Shown piece after piece: positions 11,571 through 25,187 of a DNA stretch of 64,000 nucleotides. Source of the stretch: Fasciolopsis buskii (lineage: Eukaryota; Platyhelminthes; Trematoda; Plagiorchiida; Fasciolidae); the NCBI GenBank assembly GCA_008360955.1, contig LUCM01007300.1:550765-614764 (forward strand). The letters are read 5' to 3'. Under the pieces are notes generated by a model. That model worked only from the letters and a program-made list of their open reading frames with translations, ran no database searches and had not been told where the DNA came from. How positions within the stretch are numbered: the first letter of the stretch is position 1; every line of letters starts with the position of its first letter. A program made the translations under genes and the position numbers.

Positions 11571-14500
11571 TTGTGATTTCCCAAAGATTTCGAACATGTA
11601 TGTGATCAGGTGGGACTTGAGACTTATTGGATAAACTCAAATACATAGATAAATACTTGAAACCGGATAGTAACCGTGGAGGGGAAGGTCTCCACATCAT
11701 GTTGATGTTACCAGGACAAAATTTCATAACAAAAATCGCGATGTTTTAATCCATCTTGTTCTTTTAACCGTAGTAAAATTTGTTGCGGGTGGTAAAACTG
11801 CCGTACCGTACAAACAAGGTACCCTTTTTCTAGTGAGATTTTAGAATAGTTATGAGTAGGATCCACACAAGGCAAGTTTAATCTATTAAAAAATTAGTTT
11901 TCTAAACCTGAGTAGGGGACGGTATTCAACCGCCAATTAATGAGGAAATAATTCAATGTGGAAAATATTTTTCACGTGATTCGGCATTATTCGAAAATCG
12001 CCAGTATTGAGAAGTACCGTGCACCAAAGATGTCCGAATACAGTTTGGAATATCTCTGCCTACCACGGGAAAACGTCCGCAGTTAGCAGCCGATCGCTTG
12101 GTGCACAATGGACGTGATGTCCGCATTGTATGATACTTGTGTTCGATAAACAGCTGACAGCTACCCTATTTAGACAAGCGGATAGAACGTTTTACTCAAA
12201 ATCACTCCAAGGGTTTGCTTTCGGTAGGGAAGACGGAGGATAAGCACTGCTGTTGTCTCCTAATGACGATACAGCAGTTTTGCACTGCTTCCCTGGTTTT
12301 CTGCATCCGTTTGGACGTTGATGATGAGTGATAAATCTTAAGAATCGCTTGAAGTCACCTGTTCATCGAAACTGTATTTTGATGTTCATTTGGTAGGTTT
12401 TATTTCCATAGATATACAAGATAAATATCGGAGATGAACATCTTACCTAATGTGTACTGATTAGGTGTAACTGCGTAGATGCAGTTCGGTCAGCTGACTC
12501 GATGGTCAACGCGTCTCAACTCATTGGGATGATGAACTGTTGTGAGAAAATATTACAGTGCAAAATCTTTGGAATAAGCTTTCCCAATTGACTTTCTAAC
12601 GCTATTAAATTTATTCATTGTAGGACATGAACTTTCGTGTAGTCAGTGCCCACTCACATATGGCCTAGAGTAAACAGAGATTAGCTCAATATGCGCGAGT
12701 TTGCCTGGCAGGGTAAATTCATATGCAAATGAACAATTAGTAAGTGTTTGAAAAGATCCGAACATCTGCTCTGCTTGATGGAAAAAGTTGCAAAATTCAC
12801 TCTAGGGTCTACTGAGAAGCGAAAACTACAACATTTGCTTGATCTAGAGTTTTTCCATTCGAAATGCAATTACGATACGAGATCGCTGATTCACATCTTA
12901 CCGGTAGCAAACCGTGTGAAGTAGAAAAAGAAAAGATTAAGTTTTGCATCCCACAATTCTCTTCTTTAACTGAATAAAATACTTAGCTGTAGAACATTTG
13001 AAACGCAGTGATTGTCTCGAATCTTTTTCCCCACACAATTACGGAAGCCCTTGAAGAGACCAAGAAGCAATTTTTGCGTATAAGTTGCATGTACGCTCCA
13101 CAATCTGCTATGAAAAATATAGAGTGAAATGCGAAAAACAAATAACAAAATCCTAGTGTTTTTACACTGTCATTCAGTACATCATATTCCAGTTTTTTTT
13201 CAGATCATATTTCTAGGCACCTTTCGGGGATTTGCGATTAAGCGACTTGATTGAGTTTTTTTCCTCCAAGTCAGATGTCTTTCCCACTTGCATGTCACGG
13301 CTGCAAATGGACGGTTTGATAGGGCTGTGGGAAAACATGACGATATCGATCTAAATTACTATCCATGTGCCAGCAAAAAGCAGAATGGAACAAACGCGTT
13401 TATTGTAACAAATTTTCCGTGTTTTGATAAGCTTCAATAAGCTCCCCGATAATACTTGAATAGCCCTGAAAACGAGGAATCGCTTAGATGGGTAGAATCT
13501 CTTTTCGGAACCGAAGTACACAGAAACGGAAATTTTGGACAAGCGGAACTAATCTGGCTTGATCACAGAGATATCTTTTCATAGGAGTATTACAGCCGAT
13601 TTGTGTAGGATATTAACTGGCAACAGTTGACGGAACGAGTTTCATAAACACACTCAGTATAATGTTTCCAGGATACCGTCAAAAATTGTAAAGCTCCGCA
13701 GTGATTTCGTAGAATATACATTCTGGCAGTGAATTGAAAGCGATAACGAACATTTAATGCGATTCAGTTTACTGAAATATCCCAGACAGTTTGAAGCAAA
13801 TTTTACGAGGGGTATGATTCGAGATGTCAAATAGTACAATGTGGTGCGCAGAAAACGAGGCAGCAGATACGGTATTCTAAAACGATAACGAAATCCCCTA
13901 TTCAGGAATGGGTAAAACAAATAAGGACAGAAGCCAATTGGCAACCTTACGAGTTTTATGGACCTATTTGTACACATCATCTGACCGAGCCGGCGGAGAC
14001 TAATACAAAATTTATTGGGTGCGATTGAAATTAGGTCAGTTGTTTCTACTTTCATTTTTGCATTTAACCTGACACAGACTTGGGCCAGTCAGATCCATGT
14101 TGTTTTGCCTACACTGAACGACCAGAGATTTTAATTCATCGGCTATCTTGTTGGGAACAGGGAATTAGTCTTCTCTGAAAGTGCAAAATAGCTGTCTACA
14201 ATGTAGCCCCAAAGCGCATGCCAAAGCATATCAGACCACTCAGAATGGGGAAACATTAGTCCATCCACCCCGATTTCTTCTCTTATAACCCACAATAGCC
14301 GCTGCCATACCAGAAAGTGTCTGCTCGATAGCAGACGCCAAAATAAGAAAACCGTCAAGGAGATAGCAGATTCAAATCTTTTTCAGGCGTACTGAGTTGA
14401 AAAGTACACATTTCTTTTCACTAATTTTGTAGCTGTTAGCTAGACTATTCAGCATCCCGTTTGGGGAGACTGCCCAGCACACCAACAGTCCCTTCTACCG

Positions 14501-15590
14501 GCCCATGAAGAGTTACAGCAAACAAGATAGGTTCATTTTTGGTCAGCAAAGCCATTTCGCTTTAGTGTGCCTTATTGGGTGTCATCGTCACGCAGCATGA
14601 TCAAGCGGTCCACCTAGATCACGACTGATACGCACAGTACTCAGATGCACGTAAAGTTTGGAAAAGAACTCAAAGTGGAGAACCAGCGAAGTTGTAAGAG
14701 TGGACAAGACTAACATTAATGGTAATTAGAGAAAAAATCGTGCTTTAATTACCGCGCGGAAGCATGGAACACTTTGATAGAATCATTAACGCTGGAACGC
14801 AAATGATGTGTGCTGTAATCGCAAGCGTTGACCACTGTCACTGGAAGTTGCATGCTCCGGAACGAAGGTTTACAAGTCCACGAGCCGACTGTCACTCAGT
14901 AAAATGTCTATGATATCAGAAAGAAGCCCACCCAAAAGACCACCTAGAAATTGGTAACTTCCGATTGTAAACTGTAGGAGCTTTGGAGACAATCTCTGTA
15001 TTTTTCTACATCGATTGCAGCTGATGATTTAAGTTCGTTTTTCAAAGAGAGCTTGATCCTTTACTGAATGTTACTTCACTTTATTGCGTAAGTTCCCTCT
15101 GATTGGTTCATTAGCGGCTCAGATTGACACATTTTAACCGACAATCCCGATATAATAAACCATCGTCGATCGAGATTTCCCAGTCACGTTTCGTGACAAT
15201 AAACTGATTGCAATTTCTGAAACAGATCTAAAAAATGGACATTGCCTTTGGTTTGGCAGTAAAAGGTTTCATTTGCCTTCGCAGTCCTTTTTGGTCATGG
15301 GTAGTAGGGAATATGCACAGTGTTTGAATACCTGGTTTTCAATTCTTCTCACTCGTAATCCGTTTGCTATTCAGCTGCCTACAAACCACCGAGAACGATC
15401 TCGTTCGGGAAGAGAGGATATCTGCTCCATTGGAGAAAAGAAATCAAACGGAATAGAAAAAAATGTAAGATTGGCTCTAACACTGTCCAGTGCAGTGTTT
15501 TGTTGGGCCTGGCCATTGACACAAGCTCCTTTTTCAATAAAATACCAAGCACTGTCAGTTGTGTTTTTTAAACAAAGAAATGGTTGTCAA
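11571..15590. other. Intron sequence, nothing recognised
   Basis: No coding similarity, tRNA promoter boxes or long repeats were seen. A 133-codon minus-strand ORF at 13654-14055 lacks any family motif and is treated as chance. Confidence 0.5.
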
Positions 15591-15599
15591 ACAGCTTAC

Positions 15600-15682
15600 T
15601 CCAAGAAAAGTGTGCTGATTGTGCATTTTCTTTTGGCACCGAATAGCAGCGCTTCTGTTGCAGTAGGTGAGAAAGGCACATC
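15600..15682 (-). CDS. celf: CELF/Bruno-like protein, coding exon 2 (end of RRM1, RNP1 motif)
   Basis: An 83-bp internal exon. Its acceptor is a T-rich tract ending TTGCTTCAG (AG at 15684-15683). It contributes GA plus 27 codons and ends at GGA|GTAAGC (donor GT at 15599-15598). Joined in phase to exon 1, it completes the RNP1 segment HKGCAFLTYC and continues NRSAAIRCQKKMHNQHTFLG, which aligns with the helix-2/beta-4 part of RRM1 in CELF3-6. From memory of the family, animal CELF genes also have an 83-bp exon at this place, and the phase agrees. The substitutions are flatworm-like (IRCQKKMHNQHTFLG where vertebrates have LKAQSALHEQKTLPG). A longer plus-strand ORF overlaps the exon and is a shadow. 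The exon is easily missed by gene finders because it lies nearly 45 kb from exon 1. Confidence 0.9.
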
Positions 15683-17199
15683 CTGAAGCAAAACAAAGAA
15701 AACAATAAATGAATAAGTTGGGGGTCAGAACAAGTAAATTTTGACTATTGTCATCCATATGTGAAATTTCATAACCCTGGCACCTGTTATGGTAATACGG
15801 AATTCGACTAATAGTAATAATGAACGAATGTGCACTTCTTATACTCTCTGAAATGACTCCGACCACAAAAAACAACAGATGACAGTCAGAAGCATACGTG
15901 ATAAGGAAGAGAAGGTTGGCTTACAAATTTTATATTTATGTGTAAAATAAGAGGAATCCCGATTGGTGGGATGTTTTTAGACCACTCAATTTGGGGGCAC
16001 GTTTGAACTCCGATATTGTGCCGCCACGGTCCTGATTGGTAGATTGCGTCCACAGGCCACGGTAAAGATGTACTAGACTGCATCAAGTAATTTGCACGTA
16101 GACTCACAGTAGTACGCATGGACTTACAATCTCAGAGCGATATCGACTCACCAACTCTGAGATTCAAGATTTTATGCACTCTGAGGGACTGGTCACGAAT
16201 TTAGAACACACAACTGTTTTGCCTGAAAAATAGGATGGTTTCAATTACTCTGGCACTCCCTGCTCTATTTATACCAGATTCTTGAGAGCCATTCACTTAG
16301 CTACAACTGAAATCTTCGGCAGTAAATACGTCCCAATCAATGAGGTCGATAAAGTCAACTGATTAACGATATAATTCCTCCGGCAGACAGGAAGACAAAG
16401 ACACGTGCCGTCAGAGTTTGACGATTACCAAGTGCGTTACAGATGTAAAATGTACAAACATCATTTGGGGTTACCTCATGGCTAAGCCGGTGAAACATAC
16501 GTGCTAATAGAGTATTAATGAGGCTCGTAAGCGGATATGATTACAGACTGGGAGGTTATAACTTTTCAAATTAAGGTTAATGAGTAGTTTTTTGGAACTC
16601 CATATCAGTCAGTGGATTGGCTTCTCGTTTTTCGCAGATATTTAAGAAATCTGATTAAATATATCCTATCCGATCAGTTTGCTGGTAAGGTGAGTTCGAA
16701 TTTAACAAAGAAGGTGAATTCACCTAGGGGAAAATAAATTTTATAAAAAAAGAAATTCAAATGGGCGGTTTTTAATGCTTACAACTTCAATGAACAAAAC
16801 CTTTGAACGGATGGGTTTGTGCCGACCAGAGTTGATTTCGCTCGTTACTTCACGCTTGGAACTTTCAGTCTCATTCATTCAGTCTCGGTAACTTCTTTCC
16901 AGTCGAGACGATTCTGACCTCCTTAGACTAAGTCTGAAAATTACCTAATTCATTTTCGCAGGACTATCAGGACTGCATAGTTCTTGGAGATGAGAACAAG
17001 TTATCCGATTAGGCGAAATAACAGATTACTCGATATATGGGTTTGCGGAACAATTATACTAATTGGAAAAAATCTGACTGCTTTTTCAGCTGCAGCGCAT
17101 CTAATATAACAGAGGGCAAATTTATGTAGATAAAACACATAAATTAGTTTAGACTGGAGAATGAACCAACCGTTTATTAGTTCGGTTACATCAACCGGA

Positions 17200-17240
17200 A
17201 AATAACATATGTATGTGTATGCGTATGTGCGTGTGCGGAA
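17200..17240 (+). repeat. TG/TATG-rich simple sequence
   Basis: Alternating purine-pyrimidine tract (tatgtatgtgtatgcgtatg, then tgcgtgtgcgg). A complementary CA-rich tract occurs at about 17590-17635. Confidence 0.7.
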
Positions 17241-17589
17241 TTCGCTTATAGAAAAAGGAAAAAGGAAATGGTCCTGCTTGTCGTATAATCACGGACAACG
17301 CAGTTCTGAAATCAGAATTCCGTACTCCAACATATTTGTTGAATGAAATCCACCTTTTTCCGCAGTCCATCATCCATATTTTCGCCCCAGGTTTGATCTT
17401 CACGCAAAGTCTACACGAAAACTTTAGGTTGATCATGCGTTTATCTTGGAAACGAGACATTCTAAGGCGTTCTCCACAACTTGAAGCAAAAGCGGGTTTG
17501 AAATTTTCTATCTATCAATTCACCTAGGAATCTGTTCATTTACGGTGAAGTAAATTTCCTTTGATTTACTCGCTTCTCTCCCACCCACT

Positions 17590-17635
17590 TACATGTGTAC
17601 ATACAAATACAGGCGCGCACACACATACACGTATC
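17590..17635 (+). repeat. CA-rich simple sequence
   Basis: acatgtgtacatacaaatac followed by gcgcacacacatacacg. It is degenerate, with no perfect long run. Together with the TG tract 360 bp upstream it could pair weakly as an inverted repeat. Confidence 0.6.
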
Positions 17636-18860
17636 TAATCCTCCCCTCTATCCAGAGTCCATCCGCACCCGGAATCCCCTTGGTATCTCCCTCCTCCCCT
17701 TCGACATGTTTTGATAACGATCAGAAGTAAAGGGCCGTACTTGACCGATTGTTGCGCCTACCTTGTCTGTAAATACATGTGAGAGAATTCCCTGCCCTTA
17801 TCTTAGCCTAGAATCGATAATGACTAAATAAGTCGTTGGGTATCGGACTTTGCCTCATGTACGTCCAACTGAATGAATGTGGTATATTAACTTCTATGTT
17901 CGAATCCTTACTCCCGTCGACTTCTGTCGGGAAAGCAAGTCTCAACATACGATTTCAACAAAAATTTTGAGACATCCTGAGAAATGACAGAGCGCAGAAT
18001 TAAGTTAGGACTCAAAATTGTATACCATTATTCAGGTATAGTAACCCTTTCCGGTGGCGCGAAAATCCGAAACGCGATGCCTAAGGTAAGGCTGCAGGCC
18101 TCCCTAATCTGCGCATTGAAAAGATAAAATAGGGAATTTTTTTCTTTGTTATTGAAGCAAGGTTAATTATTCTTGGGTATATGAATCGTGAACACCTGCA
18201 CGCTTTCTACCATATCGTCTTTAGGAGAATACTGAGGTCTTGGTAGATATTTTCCACGAAGTCAACCGACGGCCCTTTCTTTAGTATACGCACTCCCATC
18301 TAAACAAATGTCAGTTTATACCAGTTACCTCCAAATTAGATTAAAGAGAAGTGCCAAAAAACGATCATTTGTCACTAAAGGTTTCTGGGATTCACTACAC
18401 AGTAACGTCACTCGGATCTAGTCCCAAACCGGAAATAGCCCCACTACCCAATATTCATGACGAAGAACATAAACAGCATGCTAGCATAAGGAAGTGCTGA
18501 GTAACCCTTAAAAACAGTCAAATTAGACTATAAATGTGAGAAAAAGTGCACTCCTGAACACGCTTTACCCAGTCCGTTCAGGCGGAAATACTACCGCTAG
18601 TGGAAGGACACCGTATTGTCTGTTGTGATCCTTACTTTACAGATCATGGATCAAGGGCTTACTCTAAAGGCTTTATTTCAAACAGCTCATCATCAGCCCT
18701 TATGAACTTGTTTATCGTGCAGTAAAGCTGCCGGGACATTCTAAAAGTCAGGGCGAGATTCAACAGGTCTTTTATCCAGATATTCTGGAATAAAACTAAT
18801 GCATATCCACCGGGACCACTCATCATAAAAGACAGCCGCTGTGACGGGTACAGAAAGCAA

Positions 18861-18883
18861 TTATATATATATATACATATAAT
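18861..18883. repeat. (TA)n microsatellite
   Basis: About 23 bp of TA dinucleotides with one C interruption. Confidence 0.9.
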
Positions 18884-19159
18884 ACTTCGGGAAGAAAAAG
18901 AAGCATAGTACTAATACAACAACATATGAATAGAACTTTATAGAAAGCGGATAAATTAGGGGAAAAGTTACAAAAACAATTCGTTTTTGTTTCCACTGAA
19001 ACACAATGCCGTCTTTTTGGTTATGTTTAAATTATTTTTAAGGGCAATGAGTTCTACAGATAGGCTTCATAGCATTTGCACCACCGACTTCGGTTCTGAA
19101 CGATATCTCTCAGCGTTCCCAACTAACAACACTCTTTATCTCTTTGGCCCAAACCAGGA

Positions 19160-19750
19160 AAGCGGGAAATGCCAACCGAGGACAAAGCTGAAGCCAACTT
19201 CTTCATACCTCTATGCCAAGTCATAGTTTGTCCACGACGTCGCTTCTCCCAGCCTTTTCCAGCATGTTCAAACGAACACGAAAAGGCTAACGATGGGAGG
19301 CATACGTATACGTGTCCATGCCATCAAAGGCGACGTAGGGCGATTATCCCAGTCAGAGGAGGGCTCTCTGCACCCCATGACGACGCACCTCGTCATTGCT
19401 CACCCGATGTTCCCACCAGACACCAGCAGTGCTTCGGAGGTATCGGTGGTGAAAAACAGAAAGTCGCCAGACATCCCTAAGGCGGACAAGTCAAGACTTG
19501 CAACCGTAAAGCAGAACACTACGAATTGTAGCGTTTTACTCCGTTCTCTTGCGGGAAAGCCGTATGTCACGGCGACGCCACAAGTATCGTAGATTCGCGA
19601 AGGCTGCTTCAGCCTTCACATTCCGCGATTGGAGATCGTTCCCAATATTGTCAGGTGTGATCAGACTCCAGAGGTATTTGAAGCTACTGACTACCTATTA
19701 CGAATCACCACAAAGGTTGAATGCAGGTACAGGCTCCTCCCGGTCTTGAA
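19160..19750 (+). other. GC-rich island with overlapping ORFs, unrecognised
   Basis: This segment is clearly GC-richer than the surrounding intron and three overlapping plus-strand ORFs of 66-103 codons cross it. None shows a domain that I can name; one is His/Cys/Arg-rich (PCHQRRRRAIIPVRG), another Ser/Thr-rich. Composition unlike the flanks suggests an inserted repeat or an old retroelement piece. I cannot assign a family. Confidence 0.3.
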
Positions 19751-19924
19751 GAAGTGCCATGCATTTTGAAGGTGCAAAGCACATATCGTACCTGAATACC
19801 TCAATCGCCCAATGGTCCAACGCTTGTACAAAAGCCAATAGAGGATATGTGTGTTATAACATTGCCGCATTAAAATTCACAAAACCAGTAAGATGCTGAA
19901 CAAGATCATTCATGGTGGTTTAAG

Positions 19925-20010
19925 GCCGTAGTTGGAGTACGATGGGTGCGCACTAGTGATGATTCCCAAAAAAATGCAGTACTCAGACAGTGCTCCTTGC
20001 TTTTTATTGC
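19925..20010 (+). repeat. Decayed copy of the hammerhead SINE family
   Basis: gtgcgcactagtgatgattcc, then aaaaaatgcag and acagtgctcc, line up in order with the ribozyme region of the 25-kb element (atgcactgctgatgattcct, then aaggatgaaacag and acagtgcttcc). The flanking stem I halves gcact and agtgc are kept, while the catalytic CTGATGA reads AGTGATGA and GAAA is lost, so the ribozyme is dead. Confidence 0.45.
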
Positions 20011-23000
20011 TTATCTTAGTGTTGATGCACAGTAAATATGTCTCAGTATAATATTCCTTGGATTAGTCTCTCAGTCTTCAGGAGCAAGTTACATCACGTG
20101 CTCGCTGCTAATCTAACCCGAACTGAAGATGAAAGGTCTGGCAACACAACGCTGTACCTCATTAAGTCTGAGCAGAATCAAAGCGAAACAAAGCTTAACT
20201 CGCATCATATTATCCAAGTCAAAGCGGAACTGGGGAGGAGGCAAAACCAAAAATAGTCAAACGAGTTATAATAAATCCGAATTTACCTACAGTCTCTGCG
20301 TGGTAACACAAAAGAGGACACTGTTAGCACCTAGTACGAACAACCACTTTGGGTATGATTTATGCATGCAATGAATGTTTCATAATCTCGCTTCGGTTTT
20401 TGATCAACGGGAAACGCGCGTAGTCGAGAAAAAACTGTTTTCGGTGCTGTAAAAAGGCTAAATGAAACAAGTTTTGTAGATAGTTGGGTTCTCCCGACCA
20501 GTAAATGATAACAGCTAACAATTTGGACAGTGTGTCCATACAGATTCCATGTAATCGGTGCCGTAACAAGTAATTTGGACTCGACAAGTAAACTCAGGAA
20601 TATTATTCTCGGTCGAACCCCAGAGAGAATTTTCAAACAAGCCATTTTTGACATGTATTAGGACATGATTACACTAGAAACATTATCAACAGGTTTACAA
20701 CCATGCATTACGTAGGCACGTGGAAGACATCCGGTGTTCGAGATTTAGCTTGAGAAGATGTGCGGAAAACCTGAAGGGCCGACACCCCGTACTCAGCTTT
20801 GTGTTGGAAAGATTAAAAGCAGTTAAGCGCAATCTGCTCATCAATATCTTACATGCTTGGTAAAAGGTGACCTGCTTCTAAATAAGCAACATCATTGAAA
20901 GAAAGAAACTGCAAGCGAAAACAATCAGTTATCGTCTGAACAGGACCAGATAGGGACACCGGAATAGTCATTTATTTTTAGCATGTGAGCTCATAACCCA
21001 AAAACGAATAAGCTCCATAATGACAAATTCATTTTCACTCATAATTAGGGGGCAACAGGCAAGACATCATGCTTTGAAAAGTCAGTTTGTTAGGCAAGCG
21101 GTTCCAGTACCTCGCAACCACCCTTGTTGACATCTTAATGCCGCGAATTTATGACATATCTAGTCTAAGAGAAAGGAGTGCCATTGGAGTTTGTCATAGG
21201 GAGTAATTAGCTGGTGTTATTGGAAATGTCACAATGGAGATTGAAAGTCTCAACTTGCGCGACGAGGCTAACTTTGTGCTCGTCGACATGTGCGATCTGT
21301 AGAAGTGTTCAGCGGATGTACGAATTCATCTTACGAATGTGCTGTCAAAGTAAGCCACTGAACATGTATATGAACGGAGTAAAATCGCGACCGCCTCTTA
21401 GTTTCTAATACAATCAATTCTGTCGAATGTAGCAGCAATCTCATAAAGCAACAATTTCTTAAATGTACCCCAACTTTCGTAAACCAAGCATCGAAAACTG
21501 GTTGCCTATGATTCTCCAAACTTGAAAGGCGAAACCCTCAAAAAGGCACAGTTTTAAACTTTTCGCAAGTTAGTTCAAACCATCCTTATTAGGTTGCCAA
21601 GGTAACTTCTTTTTAATGTGACACTTGGTTGGTTGCGGGTTCTTTTCTTTGATGGGTCAAAACCAGTCACCTAAGTGTAACCAGTAAGGTCGATTGCGGG
21701 CTGCGATTCCAGGCTTAAGAGGAGTCAGTGTAGGCGTCAGTAGGTCAATGCATATTCTGAGTTGTGGATCATGAACAGGCAGCACTTCTAAATGAGGGAG
21801 CAAGAATTCCGCAAGTGATTTAGGTACCGAAAGTGATGAAAGTGTCTATGAGGGAGCACTTAGATTTTTTCATGTAACGCTGAATGTGATTTGGAGCAAG
21901 ACTCTTCTACCGGATCCTCTCTGTGCCGGAAACAGTCTGCAGGGGTACCATTTAAAGGTGGAGTACTACTTTTAACTGGAGACTACTCCAGTTATCATTG
22001 AAAAAATACGCTAACCCATAACTTAAGACGAGGACTATCTTCCATGGATTTATTACACATCTCTGAATGCGTAGGCAATCTCTTCACTTTATGCAAGACG
22101 AATTGTGAAGAACAAATATTTCTACTCAGTGTAGCTAACACAGGTCATTATCAACATTTTACAAACTCGGTGGTAACTGTTTTTATCTCGCACTCACAAA
22201 TCAAAGAGTATCTTGGCTCTGCGAATATATTTTTTTGAAAATATTGATTACGCATTTGGTAGTTGGGTTCAAGAAGGAAATAGGATCATATGACATTCGA
22301 AAAACGACGCACTTTATTTGGCGCTTTTGGACAGAGCTACATTCTGACAGAGTGACGAAGGGTTTTCCTAACTTATGGACAAAAAAGGAGCCTTTAAATC
22401 GTTTCTGAAGTTTCACTAGGGCTTCCTAGTATGGATAATGACTGTGAAGCAATTGACGATTTATTTTTGGATGAAGAAATTCGACATTCGAAAAATAGCA
22501 AGGATTAGGTAACTCTGAATCTTTGAAATGAGTCTTATGTATTTCCTTGGTTTGGGAGTGCGGAAAATTGAAGTACTTTACATGGTGGAATCGAATTGAA
22601 TAAAGCAGTTCCGACGAGGAATCGACTGTAATGAAGCCGGTACCCCGACCTTGAGGGAAACGACAAACAATATTGAAACAAAGAACCTCTGAGCAAAGAA
22701 TAAGTAAGTAAATCGATGAAATGTTATGATACTGAGATCATTTTACGCTGAATACAAGGATTGAAACAAAGCAAAATGTACAAATTTTTTCCAAATGAAG
22801 TATAAGTTTTAGGGCAGTAAACTATGGATTATCTTGATTGATTAGACACGCCTGTTTTGTTTTATATCACGGTTTAACGTTCACAGGAATTATTCTCCTA
22901 CGAAATGATTTGAGAAATTGGTTGGTGGAGTGTCCTCCGCAACGGTTGTCTGTAATTTGAGTTACGTAAACAAACTAATTATGGCTCACTTGTACTTTCT

Positions 23001-24943
23001 CCATGTAAGTTACGTCAGCATGTTCAGCCTTGACCGTCCCGAGCTTATGCGAATCATGAACATCCGCAACTCGTGACCAGATGGGACTTCTGGTTCATCG
23101 CCGATGATTATCGATGCTAATCAAAAGCTGTTCAGAGAGTGAAGGGGGTATTTTTCCCCATATGTCATGCTGGAGAGCTAAGTTCACATAGGCCGATCTA
23201 TTATTGCTCACGAAACCAGTAGTAAAAAACTAGCCGGAATGATCCGTCCACAATAGCAGCTTAGTCCTGTTGGATAAGACGAAAATTGTACTATATTGTA
23301 TTGTCTAGCATTGTACTGTATTGTTTGGACTTCCGCGTACATAGGTATCCGCATTTCAGTCAAAAGAGACTAGTTCGTCATCTCATCAAAATACGGAGCG
23401 GGAAAAATAAACGTAGCGAAGAATAAAACACTTAAGTTCAAGAGAGCCTGTACATTTCAGCCACGACGTGCTCCCGATCGCTGAGAATTCGGGAGGGGTA
23501 GGGAACATTTGAGATGCTATAAATATTTATGCGGGAGTGTATGGAGCGGAAGGCAGGATGCATCTTGGTATTAGGACGACCCTTAGAAAAGTCACTGAGT
23601 GATGGACGGAAAGGATCCAAAGGAATTCCAAGCGTAAACTTTTAGCACGAGGATAGACGCATGTCACACGGTTTGCTGCAGAGTTCTTTCAGTGGTATGT
23701 AAGATACACGACTGATAATTGGCGAGTCACAGTGGATAGATCTGAAGTCTTCTGTTAGTAAATCAACAAAAGTGACAGCGGAACAACAGAGGAGAAAGGA
23801 GAAAACACATCGGTAAATAGCCAGTTAAATAATGTTATGATTAACTTGGGAGCTGAAAAAAAATCTGATAGTAGACATAAGATGCCTTACCCAGTAAAAC
23901 GTTGCCCAGAGTTGATATTAAAAAATAAGTTAACCAGGTAGACGAGATTTTAAAGTCCTACTCGTTATAACACTGCCATGGGTAAAACAAAAATGCGGTA
24001 ACTTACGCGATTTAGTATCGGGATGATTCAACAATCAAAAGAAGTGATATCGACCGATGGAAGTACTAGCAAATTAAATGTGCAGTAACAGACGTCAATC
24101 CCGTAAAGTGAAACGGTCAATGGGGCTTATTCACTGGCTAAACTATGGGGATTCGAGGCAGTTATTTATTGAAAAGGAAAATCGAAACAATGGAAATAAG
24201 ACAAAAACATGGAGCATAGACTCCACACTCGTAATCTCCAGTCGGCAGGGCGACTGTGTTGATTAGAAAAGTACTACCATTTTTTGGCAACAGATTGTAC
24301 AGATCAAGTTTCCTGACGTACGAACATCTGATGGGGAAACCGGGATTCTAAATCACGGGCTGTGAGCCACTGTGGTTGTTCTTCGTTTGCCGGCTGCCGG
24401 TTAAATCTGTCCAGCGCATTATACACCGAACGATAGTCATGAATGTCATGTGACAGATTTTCGTTTACCAAGGTTTAATTATATCCTTCTGATGGAGTAA
24501 ATTCGCTAAGTAGATAGAAAATAGTACATCGTATCCTCAGGGTATAAAACGCCAACCAGTGGCTATCATCGGAAGCTGGACACAGCGACAGGGAGCAGAA
24601 GGCAGACAGAAACAGAACCCTACTACTGCAGTTTCTGGTGAAAATAGCTTCCAGATCGTTGCCACCAGTTTCATTCGTTTCACACATTTCGCCTGCTCTT
24701 TCTGCAACACATTCTCAGATAATCTCTTACCTTCTGATTGGAAGTAGTTTCTTATTACTGTCAGATTTCCGAATCACTTTTGCACTTTTACTTTCCAGTA
24801 GAACCAGGCCAAATCATTATCGTGACTAAACGGGGGAAGTGATGGTGTCACCTCGACTGATGATTAAACGCTTGCGATCTAAACGTCAAGCTTAGCGATC
24901 AGAAACCCATGAAAACCAACAACCTTAGCAACGACCAACAAAG

Positions 24944-24958
24944 AATTACAAATCCATT
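24944..24958 (+). repeat. Left target-site duplication of the hammerhead element
   Basis: aattacaaatccatt occurs here and, identically, at 25543-25557. It flanks the 584-bp insertion exactly, as expected for target-primed retrotransposition. Confidence 0.85.
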
Positions 24959-25109
24959 TTAGTAGTAGGAGATTGAGTGTTTACATGAAATAATTCACCA
25001 TGTGATATCATCGCTCAACTCGCCATAAAGAAACCATGGAAGCACTGTACAGCTGTTTCATCCTTGTTAGGAATCATCAGCAGTGCAAATCCACCGCGCC
25101 CGAACTGGG
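24955..25109 (-). repeat. Left arm of a 155-bp inverted repeat
   Basis: The reverse complement of this arm matches 25248-25402 along its whole length with six substitutions and no gaps. The first four bases belong to the target-site duplication and match fortuitously. The arm contains its own complete hammerhead motif on the minus strand. Arms are separated by 138 bp. Confidence 0.9.
25042..25086 (-). ncRNA. Hammerhead ribozyme motif (type I), minus strand
   Basis: On the reverse strand the order is GCACTG, CTGATGA, a stem II with TCCT/AGGA pairing around an AACA loop, GAAAC, AGCTGTA and CAGTGC. The 45 nt are identical to the plus-strand copy at 25271-25315. All catalytic core nucleotides are present. 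The first stem II pair is a U-U mismatch instead of the usual G-C, so activity is uncertain. Confidence 0.7.
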
Positions 25110-25149
25110 CTAACGGACAGTAACCGTGCAAATCAGTGACGGATAGGTG
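25109..25149 (+). repeat. 41-bp direct repeat, copy 1
   Basis: Begins gctaacggacag and ends gacggataggtg; identical over 41 bp to 25500-25540. It lies at the junction between the inverted arm and the forward unit. Confidence 0.95.
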
Positions 25150-25187
25150 CAACATCATGTGGTGAAGTTGAACAAACCGTTCAGAGC

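Larger units (their letters stand above)
1..15599 (-). other. CELF intron 2, 5' part (continues beyond window)
   Basis: This begins at the donor GTAAGC after exon 2 and reaches the window edge. In animal CELF genes the next exon is about 49 bp and encodes a stretch like NRPIQVKPA. I scanned the reverse strand by eye for that motif and for a following KLFVGML-type RRM2 start and found neither, so the intron is probably longer than 15.6 kb. A 49-bp divergent exon could still have been overlooked. The interval holds an endonuclease fossil, SINE relics and microsatellites. Confidence 0.65.

Noticed and set aside
15273..15686. 137-codon plus-strand ORF
   Set aside because: It lies antisense over CELF exon 2 and has no recognisable domain; the minus-strand exon with splice sites explains the conserved signal.
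18665..18710. Minus-strand CTGATGA followed 10 nt later by GAAA
   Set aside because: Stem II does not pair and no U-H cleavage site stands before a stem I partner, so it is not a hammerhead.
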